The translations under genes were made by a program, and so were the position numbers. Shown in pieces: positions 26,780-34,012 of a stretch of 51,870 bases of DNA (positions are counted from its first letter, which is position 1; every line of letters starts with the position of its first letter). The stretch covers positions 1-51,870 of the forward strand of contig JAJZPL010000022.1 in NCBI GenBank assembly GCA_021811185.1. The letters run 5' to 3'. A model generated the notes under the pieces. That model was not told where the DNA came from and did no database searches. It saw only the letters and a program-made list of their open reading frames with translations. The DNA comes from a bacterium (GTDB taxonomy: Bacteria > Elusimicrobiota > Elusimicrobia > Elusimicrobiales > UBA9959).

Positions 26780-26906
26780 CGCAGCCTGCTGAAAAAGACT
26801 TTTCCGTTTCCCGACAAAGGCCAGGCGCGCGAGAAGCCGCCGGTGCCCGCGTCGAATGTCGGGGGGCATTAGCGATCCGGGAAAGTGCGTTTTTCAGCAG
26901 GCTGCG
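26780..26906. mobile_element. MITE-like element, 127 bases, 17-base terminal inverted repeats
   Basis: CGCAGCCTGCTGAAAAA at 26780-26796 is repeated exactly in inverse orientation at 26890-26906, and the similarity continues inwards (ACTTTTCCG against ACTTTCCCG). The inside has no gene. The size and perfect ends fit a non-autonomous transposon remnant; ends of the form GCCTGCTGAAAAA are common in IS elements. A target duplication was not evident. The element could also fold as a long hairpin and stop transcription after the response regulator. Confidence 0.65.
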
Positions 26907-26916
26907 GGGGGGAATA

Positions 26917-27087
26917 ATGAAAGCCAGACAAAAACTGCGCAACGCCGCCAGGGAGCGGCGGCGCTTTCCGGAAAAACGGACCGAAACTGGAGACGCCGCG
27001 TGGCGGCTCCTGCGGCTCGCCTTTTACTGCGTCGGAGGCGGGCAATTCGCGCGGGTCTCGGGCCGCCTGCTTTACGAAGTCTGTTGA
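26917..27087 (+). CDS. Possible small basic protein (56 residues)
   Basis: An ATG with the ribosome site GGGGGGG four bases upstream opens a 56-codon frame: a strongly basic N-terminus (MKARQKLRNAARERRRF) then LLRLAFYCVGGGQFARV. It ends 30 bases before the DUF4912 gene. Codon use is similar to neighbours. No homologue is recognised; part of its ribosome site is formed by the edge of the MITE-like element, so it may equally be chance. Confidence 0.35.
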   Translation: MKARQKLRNAARERRRFPEKRTETGDAAWRLLRLAFYCVGGGQFARVSGRLLYEVC

Positions 27088-27117
27088 ATAATAAATAAGT
27101 CCGGTGGGGGGAAGCAT

Positions 27118-27963
27118 ATGCCTTCGTCAGGCCAGTTAATAGAGAGAACGGAGCGGGCGGCCGGGGGGCCGGAGGGGCTGCCCGCGGGTTACGGGATCAC
27201 CATGGCCGCGCTGGTCCCCAGGGACCCCAACTGGATGTTCGCCTACTGGGAAATAACCGGCGGCACCAGGGCGGAACTGCTGCGCGCGCACGGCGCGAAT
27301 ATTTTCGAGGAAGGCCGCCAGGTGATCCGCGTCTACGACATGTCCTCGCCCGAAGAAGGGCGCAAGTGCCTGGACATGCAGGTCCTGTTCGAGGCCGGCA
27401 GCTGGTACGTGCACGTGCCTGAGGGGGGCAGGCCTTATTGCTGCGAACTGGGGCTGGCGCTGCCGGACGGCGCTTTTATCGGCATCGTAAAGAGCAATAC
27501 CGTGAACCTGCCGCAGAACCGCGTTTCGGACGTCGTGGACGGGAAGTGGATGGCGGTGACCGCGGATTTCGACAAGCTGCTGCAGCTTTCGGGCGTGGAG
27601 TATATCGGCAAAGGTTCTGGCGAGGTGGCCAAGTCGCTGGCCCAGCGCTGGGAAATGCTCCGGTCCGTATTTTCCAGGGCTTCGTCGTGGGGGATAAGTT
27701 CGCTGGCCCCGCAGGCCGAACATGGCCCCGCGGAAAAGAGCTTCAGGCTGGCCGCGGACTGCGAATTAATAGTATACGGAGCCACGGAGCCGGACGCCTT
27801 TGTGACCGTGTCCGGGCGCAAGATAAAGCTGAACCCGGACGGGACCTTCTCGCTGCGCTTCGCCCTGCCGGACGGGGACATGGAGCTGCCGGTAGCGGCC
27901 GCCTCAGCCGACGGCGCGGACCACCGCCATGTCGGAATCTCCATTACCCGCAGGACGGCCTGA
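27118..27963 (+). CDS. DUF4912-domain protein
   Basis: 281 residues. The DUF4912 signature is clear: YGITMAALVPRDPNWMFAYW at residues 25-44, later SWYVHVPEGGRPYCCELGL. A second beta-rich part (about 210-280; CELIVYGATEPDAFVTVSGR) looks like an immunoglobulin-type or carbohydrate-binding fold. In other bacteria DUF4912 genes often lie near glycan-metabolism genes such as GH57/DUF1957 proteins; none is here. GGGGGGAAG precedes the ATG. Its biochemical role is unknown. The stop is three bases from that of the convergent exonuclease gene. Confidence 0.85.
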   Translation: MPSSGQLIERTERAAGGPEGLPAGYGITMAALVPRDPNWMFAYWEITGGTRAELLRAHGANIFEEGRQVIRVYDMSSPEEGRKCLDMQVLFEAGSWYVHVPEGGRPYCCELGLALPDGAFIGIVKSNTVNLPQNRVSDVVDGKWMAVTADFDKLLQLSGVEYIGKGSGEVAKSLAQRWEMLRSVFSRASSWGISSLAPQAEHGPAEKSFRLAADCELIVYGATEPDAFVTVSGRKIKLNPDGTFSLRFALPDGDMELPVAAASADGADHRHVGISITRRTA

Positions 27964-27966
27964 GCC

Positions 27967-28473
27967 TCAGGCTTTCTTTTCTTTGCGGCACTGTTCCACG
28001 GTGATCATGATCTTCGCGCAGGCCTCGGCGTCCGAGAGCGCGTTATGGTGGTTGAGCGGGATGCTCAGGTGGTGGCAGACGTGGGAGAGCTTGGCCGGGT
28101 TGATGGCGAGCTCTTTTTTCGAAAGCTTTACCGTGCAGACGAAAGGCACCGGCGGCGGCTCCAGCCCGGCCGCGGCGCAGCAGGCGTTCAGCACGCCCTT
28201 GTCGAAGGGGGCGTTGTGCGCCGTGATGAACTCTATCCCTTCAAAAAGTTCCGCCAATCCCGCCCAGACCTCCGCGAACGGCGGCTCGTTCTCCACTTCC
28301 TCCCAGGTTATTCCGTGAATATAGGTGAAAAGCATCTCCGGGCGCGGCGGCCGGATCAGCCGGTACTCCTTGCGGACTATCTTCTCGTCCTCCACGCGCA
28401 CCAGCCCCACGGCGCAGGCCGAGTCCCTGCCGTTGTCGGCGGTCTCGAAGTCTATGGCTAGGAACTTGGACAT
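27967..28473 (-). CDS. DnaQ-like 3'-5' exonuclease (DEDDh)
   Basis: 168 residues, a lone exonuclease domain: Exo I AIDFETAD, Exo II HNAPFDKGVLN, Exo III HHNALSDAEACA with the DEDDh histidine. It resembles the epsilon proofreading subunit or small RNase T/DNA exonucleases; the exact substrate cannot be told. It begins 11 bases after the lytic transglycosylase gene on the same strand and is probably co-transcribed with it. Confidence 0.9.
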   Translation of the reverse strand: MSKFLAIDFETADNGRDSACAVGLVRVEDEKIVRKEYRLIRPPRPEMLFTYIHGITWEEVENEPPFAEVWAGLAELFEGIEFITAHNAPFDKGVLNACCAAAGLEPPPVPFVCTVKLSKKELAINPAKLSHVCHHLSIPLNHHNALSDAEACAKIMITVEQCRKEKKA

Positions 28474-28484
28474 TGACCGGGGGA

Positions 28485-29213
28485 TTATTTCAGGACGCCT
28501 GAAAAGTAATTGAAATATTCCGTGACTTTCTTTACGTAGCTGCGGGTCTCTTTGAAAGGGGGGACGTCGTTGTATTTGCGCACGTTCCCCTGGCCGGCAT
28601 TGTAGGCCGCTATGGCCATTTGCGCCGTCTTCTTATTCATGCCTTCGGGCGGGATGTCCGCGGAAGGCGCGTCGGCGAATTCGTCCCAGAGGTATTTCAG
28701 ATATTTTACGCCGTACTTTATATTCACGGCCGGGGTCGTGAGCTGCTCTTTCTTTTTCATGCCCAGCCATTTGGCGGTGGCAGGCATGAGCTGCATCAGG
28801 CCCACGGCTCCCACCGAACTGCGGGCTTTCGGATCGAAAGAGGATTCTTTCTGTATCACCGCGAGAACGAGCGCCAGGTCCATCCCGTTGGCCGCGGCCT
28901 CCGCCCTGGCGAGTTCCAGGAAAGGGATCTGCGGGGCTTTGCTCATGTCCGGAGCGGACTTCTCGGCCAAGCGCCAGGGGTTGAAGAGTTCGGCGCCGGG
29001 TTCGTGGGAGGCTTCGGGTTTTACCAGGAAGTCCACGTCCCGCTGCGAGTCTTCCGGGGCCGCCGCTGCTTCCCGGACGGGGGCGAGCTGCGGCGCCGGC
29101 GGCGCGGCCAGGTCGGCGCTCATCGATTCCGAGAGCTGGGAAAAAGACTGCGCGCCCGCGGGGAGCGGGGCGGCGGCCAAGAGGGCGAACGAGAGCAGGC
29201 AGAGCGCTTTCAT
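28485..29213 (-). CDS. Periplasmic lytic transglycosylase (SLT domain)
   Basis: 242 residues with a signal peptide (LCLLSFALLAAAPLPAGA), an Ala/Pro linker, and a C-terminal SLT domain from about residue 105: catalytic Glu in VIQKESSFDPKA, then GAVGLMQLMPATAKWLGM and AIAAYNAGQGNVRKYN. It cleaves the MurNAc-GlcNAc bond of peptidoglycan with 1,6-anhydro product formation. The ATG lies only 12 bases from a strong -10 box, so the transcript is leaderless or nearly so. Confidence 0.93.
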   Translation of the reverse strand: MKALCLLSFALLAAAPLPAGAQSFSQLSESMSADLAAPPAPQLAPVREAAAAPEDSQRDVDFLVKPEASHEPGAELFNPWRLAEKSAPDMSKAPQIPFLELARAEAAANGMDLALVLAVIQKESSFDPKARSSVGAVGLMQLMPATAKWLGMKKKEQLTTPAVNIKYGVKYLKYLWDEFADAPSADIPPEGMNKKTAQMAIAAYNAGQGNVRKYNDVPPFKETRSYVKKVTEYFNYFSGVLK

Positions 29214-29224
29214 AACGTGTCAAT

Positions 29225-29254
29225 AGTATAGTTGACGCGTCAAGAGGCTGTCAA
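29225..29254 (-). promoter_or_regulatory. Near-consensus promoter with internal palindromic operator
   Basis: On the minus strand TTGACA (29249-29254), an 18-base spacer and TATACT (29225-29230). The spacer contains the perfect palindrome TTGACGCGTCAA (29232-29243), well placed for a repressor. It drives the lytic transglycosylase gene. Confidence 0.75.
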
Positions 29255-29265
29255 GGGCCCCTGGC

Positions 29266-30387
29266 TTAAAAGCCCGGCAGTTTCTTTAGCCCGGCGATAA
29301 GGCGGTCGATGTCGGCGCGGTTGTTGTAGAAATGAAGCGAGATCCTGATCCCTTCGCCCCTGGCCGAGGCCATGATCCCCATCTTACCCAGCCTGGCTAC
29401 GGCCGCTGCCGGGTCTTTGGCCTTGATTATGGTTATTCCGGAGCGGCAGCTCCTTTCCAGCGGGGTGGCCGTGGCCGCGCCTATGGCGGTGAGGCGTTCC
29501 ACCAGGTAGTCGTTCAGTTCGAAGATGCGCCGCTGGATGTTCTCCACGCCCAGTCCGGACAGGAACTTCAGGGACGCGCCCAGCGCGAAGATATTCGGGA
29601 AATGCAGGCACCCCGCTTCCACCGCGGAGGCTTCCGGCTTCATCCGGCGGGCCAGGTTGTCCATTTTCTCCGGGGCGGCCACGGAGCGCCAGCCCGCCTC
29701 CGGGAACTTTATCGAAGGCAGATATTTTTTTGAGGCGTAGAGGCCCGCTGCCCCGTAGCCGGCCATGGTCCACTTGAAGCAGGAGAAGACCATGAAATCT
29801 ATGCTGGCCGCCTTTACGTCCACCGGCATGGCGCCCAGCGCCTGCGTGGCGTTCACCACAAAGATAACCCCGCGGCGGCGGCAGAGTTTGCCGAGCGCCT
29901 CCAGGTCCTGCCTGAAACCGGTGCGGTACTGCACGTAGCTGGTCACTAAAATTCTTACCCCGGCCAGGTTCTTCTCTATGCTTTTTAGGCCGTACTTGCC
30001 GTCCACAGGTTCCAAAAATTTAACTTTGAAGCCGGCGTTCAGCCAGGCCAGCGTGGAAGAGGGGAATTCGTCGCGCATGGTGAGCACCGTGCCGCGGCCT
30101 TTCAGCGCGCCGGCCACCAGGCTCATGCCGTGCGAGGTGTTCAGCGTGAAGGCGACTTCTTTGGGGGAGGCGTTGATGAAGCGCGCGAGGCCCGCGCGGG
30201 CGGCTTCCTGCCTTTCCAGCCATTTCTCCCAATAGGCGTCCCCGTGGGCGAGGGCTTCTTTGTAATACAGCGCCCCGGCTTCCGCCACCGGGCGGGCTAT
30301 GGGGGCGCCGCCGGCCGCGTTCACGAAGGTGTATTTCTTAAGCGCGGGAAAAAGCCGCCTTACGGCGTTCCAGTCCGTTTTTTTCAT
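29266..30387 (-). CDS. Class V aminotransferase (cysteine desulfurase-like PLP enzyme)
   Basis: 373 residues, a fold-type I PLP enzyme. The N-terminal FVNAAGGAPIARPV, the cofactor-contact segment NTSHGMSLVAGAL, and NATQALGAMPVDVKA are class V features; the Schiff-base lysine is in VFSCFKWTMAGYGAAG. An active-site cysteine loop as in IscS/SufS is not obvious, so it may be an isopenicillin-epimerase-like or kynureninase-like relative rather than a sulfur donor. It is a single gene between a terminator and the transglycosylase promoter. Confidence 0.88.
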   Translation of the reverse strand: MKKTDWNAVRRLFPALKKYTFVNAAGGAPIARPVAEAGALYYKEALAHGDAYWEKWLERQEAARAGLARFINASPKEVAFTLNTSHGMSLVAGALKGRGTVLTMRDEFPSSTLAWLNAGFKVKFLEPVDGKYGLKSIEKNLAGVRILVTSYVQYRTGFRQDLEALGKLCRRRGVIFVVNATQALGAMPVDVKAASIDFMVFSCFKWTMAGYGAAGLYASKKYLPSIKFPEAGWRSVAAPEKMDNLARRMKPEASAVEAGCLHFPNIFALGASLKFLSGLGVENIQRRIFELNDYLVERLTAIGAATATPLERSCRSGITIIKAKDPAAAVARLGKMGIMASARGEGIRISLHFYNNRADIDRLIAGLKKLPGF

Positions 30388-30413
30388 GATCCCGTCCTTC
30401 CGCCGAGGCTGTT

Positions 30414-30438
30414 AAAAACCCGGGGTTAAGCCCCGGGT
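30414..30438 (-). terminator. Intrinsic terminator of the CsgG-family gene
   Basis: Read on the minus strand, ACCCGGGG and CCCCGGGT form an eight-pair stem followed by TTTTTAA. It lies about 25 bases after the stop of the CsgG-family gene and just before the aminotransferase gene. Confidence 0.85.
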
Positions 30439-30459
30439 CCTTAACGCCGCCGGGCCTTA

Positions 30460-31374
30460 TTATTTCTCTTCCTTAAGGATGTCGGTCTTCCTGACGCCTA
30501 TGGTCTTGGTCTCGGCTATCGAATATTTGGGCGTGACCTTTACCACTTCCGCCGTGCCTATCTTTTCCTCTTCGGAACCCAGGGATTCGCCGGTGTCGGG
30601 GTCGGTCATCTCCTCGCCCAGGCGGTAAATGCCGTATTCGCGGCCTTCCTTCTCGCCGTCGGCGCCGCCGGAGTTTATGTAGAGCTGCTTGCCGTTTATC
30701 TTGACGATCTTCACCGAGCCGCCGCCGGCCTCGTCGAACTTCTTGGAGAGCTCGGCCGCCACGGTGTCCACGGCCTTACGCGCCGCCTTGCCCAGGATGG
30801 TCTCGTCGAAGCCTTCCTTGCCGAAGTCGAAACTGGGGGCGATGCTCACGTTGCCGGAGAACTCGGCGCTGGATTTTTCGCCCTCGCCTTTGGCCGCCGC
30901 CGTTATCTGGGCGGAGGTCGTGTCGATGGCGCGCACGTCTATTACCGCGCGGGCCTTGGTCTTGGACACCTTGGCCCCGCCGCCGAAGGGCAGCACTTTT
31001 TCCAGCCCGCCCACTCCTATCTTTGAATCCTTGATGCCGAACTCGGTGACCGAGCCGGTGATGATGTACTGGGCGCCCAGCAGGCGGCCTATCTTGGCGG
31101 CGGTCTGGGCCGTTACGGCTCCGGAGGCCCCGAGCTTCTGCTCGTCCAGCACGGCTTCCAGCTTGCTCCGCTCTATCAAAGTGTATTTCTTGGTGTCGGC
31201 CAGCGCGGTGACCAGCATTTCCGCCACGCCGGTGCCGATGTTGCGCCAACTGCCGTGCTGCCCGGATTTGTCCTCCAGGTCCATCACGCAGACTATCTTC
31301 TTAGCCCCGCACCAGCCGTTGACCGCGCCGGCAACCAGCAGTACCGCCGAAATAAGTTTCGCCCTGTTCCTCAT
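30460..31374 (-). CDS. Secreted CsgG-family protein
   Basis: 304 residues from the ATG at 31374, chosen for the ribosome site GGAGGAAAG and the signal peptide (AKLISAVLLVAGAVNGWCGA). The CsgG domain covers about 25-215: KIVCVMDLEDKSGQ, YTLIERSKLEAVLDEQKLGA, AKIGRLLGAQYIITGSVTEF, then ARAVIDVRAIDTTSAQIT. The C-terminal 80 residues are a small beta domain (VKIVKINGKQLYINSGG, EYGIYRLGEE) as found after CsgG/FlgT-type domains. Probable periplasmic or outer-membrane-associated assembly factor. It is one of four CsgG-type genes in the window. Confidence 0.87.
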   Translation of the reverse strand: MRNRAKLISAVLLVAGAVNGWCGAKKIVCVMDLEDKSGQHGSWRNIGTGVAEMLVTALADTKKYTLIERSKLEAVLDEQKLGASGAVTAQTAAKIGRLLGAQYIITGSVTEFGIKDSKIGVGGLEKVLPFGGGAKVSKTKARAVIDVRAIDTTSAQITAAAKGEGEKSSAEFSGNVSIAPSFDFGKEGFDETILGKAARKAVDTVAAELSKKFDEAGGGSVKIVKINGKQLYINSGGADGEKEGREYGIYRLGEEMTDPDTGESLGSEEEKIGTAEVVKVTPKYSIAETKTIGVRKTDILKEEK

Positions 31375-31476
31375 CTTTCCTCCTGAATCTTCTAACCCCA
31401 AACGTTTATTTTAAAATGATAGCAAAAAGCCGCGGGCCGTTTTTTGATAAAATAAAGGATAGTTCACGGAGGTCCT

Positions 31477-32367
31477 ATGTTCAACTTCGGCAAAAGAATA
31501 ATGCTTTTTCTGGCGGTCAACCTGCTGATCCTGGTGACCCTTTCCTTCACGCTCAACCTGCTGGGCATCGGCGCCTATTTCAGCGCCCGCGGCATAAATT
31601 ACAACGCGCTCATGGCCTTCTGCCTGGTGTGGGGCATGGGCGGCGCTTTCATCTCGCTGGCGCTGTCCCGCGTGATGGCCAAGTGGATGATGGGCGTGCA
31701 GGTCATAGACCCCGCTACCACCGACCCGGTGCTGTCCGGGCTGGTCTCCACCGTTCACAACCTGGCCAGGGCCGCCGGCCTGCCCAAGATGCCCGAGGTC
31801 GGCTATTACCCCAGCCCCGAGGTCAACGCTTTCGCCACCGGCCCCACCAAAAGCCGGGCGCTCGTGGCCGTTTCCGCCGGCCTGCTGGAGAGGCTGGACC
31901 AGGCCCAGCTGGAGGGCGTGCTCGGGCACGAGATCTCCCACGTGGCCAACGGCGACATGGTGACCATGACCCTGGTGCAGGGCATCATAAACGCCTTCGT
32001 GATGTTCCTGGCGCGCGTGATAGCTTTCTTCATCGCCAACCGAGGCAGCGACGAGGGCCGCAGCGTGTCGCCGAATTACCTGATCATTTTCGTGCTCGAA
32101 ATGGTGCTCAGCGTGCTCGGCATGATAGCCGTGGCGGCTTTCTCCCGCTACCGCGAGTTCCGCGCGGACGAGGGCGGCGCCCGCCTGGCCGGCCGCGAGA
32201 AGATGATCGGGGCGCTCGAGGCCCTGCAAAGCACCGTGGCCTACGCCGACCTTACTAACAAGGCTTCCCTGTCCGCGCTTAAGATCTCCGGCAAACGGCG
32301 CTTCGCGCTGTTCGCCACCCACCCGCCGCTGGAAGACCGTATCGAAAGGCTGAAGACCGCCGTTTAA
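31477..32367 (+). CDS. htpX: Membrane-bound zinc metalloprotease HtpX
   Basis: 296 residues, the normal HtpX length. Two N-terminal membrane helices, the zinc site HEISH at His151 (GVLGHEISHVANGD), two further helices (about 165-220), and the third ligand Glu in SRYREFRADEGGARL. HtpX degrades damaged or misassembled inner-membrane proteins together with FtsH. CGGAGG precedes the ATG; a strong terminator follows, so it is monocistronic. Confidence 0.96.
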   Translation: MFNFGKRIMLFLAVNLLILVTLSFTLNLLGIGAYFSARGINYNALMAFCLVWGMGGAFISLALSRVMAKWMMGVQVIDPATTDPVLSGLVSTVHNLARAAGLPKMPEVGYYPSPEVNAFATGPTKSRALVAVSAGLLERLDQAQLEGVLGHEISHVANGDMVTMTLVQGIINAFVMFLARVIAFFIANRGSDEGRSVSPNYLIIFVLEMVLSVLGMIAVAAFSRYREFRADEGGARLAGREKMIGALEALQSTVAYADLTNKASLSALKISGKRRFALFATHPPLEDRIERLKTAV

Positions 32368-32387
32368 GCCGGCTGGCGCTTTGAAAG

Positions 32388-32420
32388 TACCGCCCGGGGC
32401 AGACCGGGCGGTATTTTTTT
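32388..32420 (+). terminator. Intrinsic terminator of htpX
   Basis: TACCGCCCGG pairs with CCGGGCGGTA around a GGCAGA loop and is followed by seven T (32414-32420). Confidence 0.95.
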
Positions 32421-32498
32421 GCGCATGTTCTCCCGCCGGAGCGGAGCGTCCTTCCGACTAATTTGTATAATGATTTCGTGAGGTTCTACGGGGGAACT

Positions 32499-33233
32499 AT
32501 GTGCGGAAGATACTCTCAGACTCTTGACCTGGCCGAGGTTGTAAAACGCTTCGGCCTGAAGCAGGCGCCTTTCAGCGCCAAGCCCAGTTACAACATCGCG
32601 CCCGGAGCGCAGGCCCCGGTGGTCTGCCACGCCGGCGTGCGGCTGCTTAAGTGGGGATTTATCCCGGCCTGGTCCGTTAACTCCGCGGGACCCGGCGGCG
32701 CGCTGCCGCTGTTCTCCGCCGGCAATACCCTCGAGAAAAAATTTTCCCCCGACACCGCGCCGGAGACCGAGGCCGCCCCGCAGGAGAGGGAGGGCTTTAT
32801 TAACGCCCGGGCCGAAGGCATAGCCTCCCGCCCCGCGTTCAGGTCGGCCTTTTATCATACGCGCTGCATCATTCCCGCCGACGGCTTCTACGAGTGGCAG
32901 AGTTCCGCGGGCACGAAGACCCCTTACCGCTTCGAGATGCGCGACAAGTCCCTGTTCGGCATGGCAGGGGTTTACGAGGAGAAGACCGGTACTTACGCCA
33001 TCATCACCGCCGCCGCCAGCGCGCTGGTGCGCGCCGTGCACAACAGGATGCCGGTAATCCTGGAGCGCCGCCACGAGGCGCAGTGGCTGGATCCCAAATT
33101 CCGGGATATGGAAACGCTGCTGCCCCTGCTGCGCGCCTACGATTCCGCGAAGATGCACGGCTACCGCGTTACCGACGCGGTGAACGACGCGAAGAACGAT
33201 TCCCCGGACTGCCTGAAGCCCGCCCAGGGCTGA
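32499..33233 (+). CDS. SRAP-family protein (HMCES/YedK type), abasic-site DNA crosslinker
   Basis: 244 residues from the ATG at 32499, chosen because the family needs Cys at position 2 (MCGRYSQ) as the mature N-terminal nucleophile; ACGGGGG is the ribosome site. Other family residues are present: KPSYNIAPG, LLKWGFIPAW, NARAEGIAS, the catalytic Glu in DGFYEWQ, and His in VHNRMPVIL. The protein forms a thiazolidine crosslink to abasic sites in single-stranded DNA. An insert of about 30 residues (near 70-100) lies after the KWGFIPAW strand. A sirtuin gene follows 32 bases downstream. Confidence 0.94.
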   Translation: MCGRYSQTLDLAEVVKRFGLKQAPFSAKPSYNIAPGAQAPVVCHAGVRLLKWGFIPAWSVNSAGPGGALPLFSAGNTLEKKFSPDTAPETEAAPQEREGFINARAEGIASRPAFRSAFYHTRCIIPADGFYEWQSSAGTKTPYRFEMRDKSLFGMAGVYEEKTGTYAIITAAASALVRAVHNRMPVILERRHEAQWLDPKFRDMETLLPLLRAYDSAKMHGYRVTDAVNDAKNDSPDCLKPAQG

Positions 33234-33265
33234 CAGGACCCCGCGGCCTTACCGCACCGACCAAT

Positions 33266-34012
33266 ATGCCCAACGATCTCGAGACCGCCCGCGAACTCAT
33301 AAGGAAAGCCGAGAAGATTCTGGTCTTCACCGGCGCCGGAATTTCCACCGGCAGCGGCATCCCCGATTACCGCGGCCCCGGCGGGGAGTGGCTGAAGCGC
33401 GAGCCGGTGCTCTACCAGGAATTCATCGCTTCCACTAAGTCTAAGCTGGATTATTGGCGCTACAAGGCCGATACCTTCCCGGCTTTCTCCGCCGCCGTGC
33501 CCAACGCCGCCCACCTGGCGCTGGTGGCGCTGGAGAGAGCCGGCAGGCTGAGGGCGCTGGTCACGCAGAACATAGACAACCTTCACCGCGCCGCCGGTAC
33601 CCACACCGATAAACTGGTGGAGCTTCACGGGTCCGGGCTTTATGCCGAATGCCTGGACTGTTTTGAATGGGTGTCGATGGCGGAAGCCCTGGCGGCGTTC
33701 AAGAAGGACGGAGCCCCGCCCCAGTGCGTCTGCGGGGGCTGGCTGAAACCCGCGGTGGTCATGTTCGGCGAGCCGCTGGAGCGCGAGGACCTGATCAAAG
33801 CTTTCAGGGCGGCCGAAGAGTGCGACCTGGCCCTCTCCGTGGGCTCCTCTCTTTCGGTGGAGCCGGCCGCCTCGGTGCCGCTGGCGGCCAAGGCGGCGGG
33901 GAAACTCTACATCGTAGTCAACCGCGGGCCCACGGCCCACGACGGCGCGGCCGATATCAAGCTGGACGGCGACGCCTGCGAGATCCTGCCTTTATTGCTG
34001 CGCGGGTTCTGA
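33266..34012 (+). CDS. Sir2-family NAD-dependent protein deacylase
   Basis: 248 residues. The start ATG at 33266 fits the domain edge, though no ribosome site precedes it, so it may depend on translation of the SRAP gene. NAD motifs: FTGAGISTGSGIPDYRGP, VTQNIDNLH; catalytic His in ELHGSG; zinc cysteines in AECLDC and QCVCGG; SVGSSLSVEPAAS. The GIPDYRGP rather than GIPTFR form is seen in a subset of sirtuins. It removes acyl groups from lysines with NAD consumption. Its end overlaps the convergent SGNH gene by 21 bases. Confidence 0.93.
   Translation: MPNDLETARELIRKAEKILVFTGAGISTGSGIPDYRGPGGEWLKREPVLYQEFIASTKSKLDYWRYKADTFPAFSAAVPNAAHLALVALERAGRLRALVTQNIDNLHRAAGTHTDKLVELHGSGLYAECLDCFEWVSMAEALAAFKKDGAPPQCVCGGWLKPAVVMFGEPLEREDLIKAFRAAEECDLALSVGSSLSVEPAASVPLAAKAAGKLYIVVNRGPTAHDGAADIKLDGDACEILPLLLRGF

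Noticed and set aside
26681-26942. Short minus-strand frames around the MITE-like element considered as transposase remnants
   Set aside because: They show no transposase motif and lie across the inverted repeat ends.
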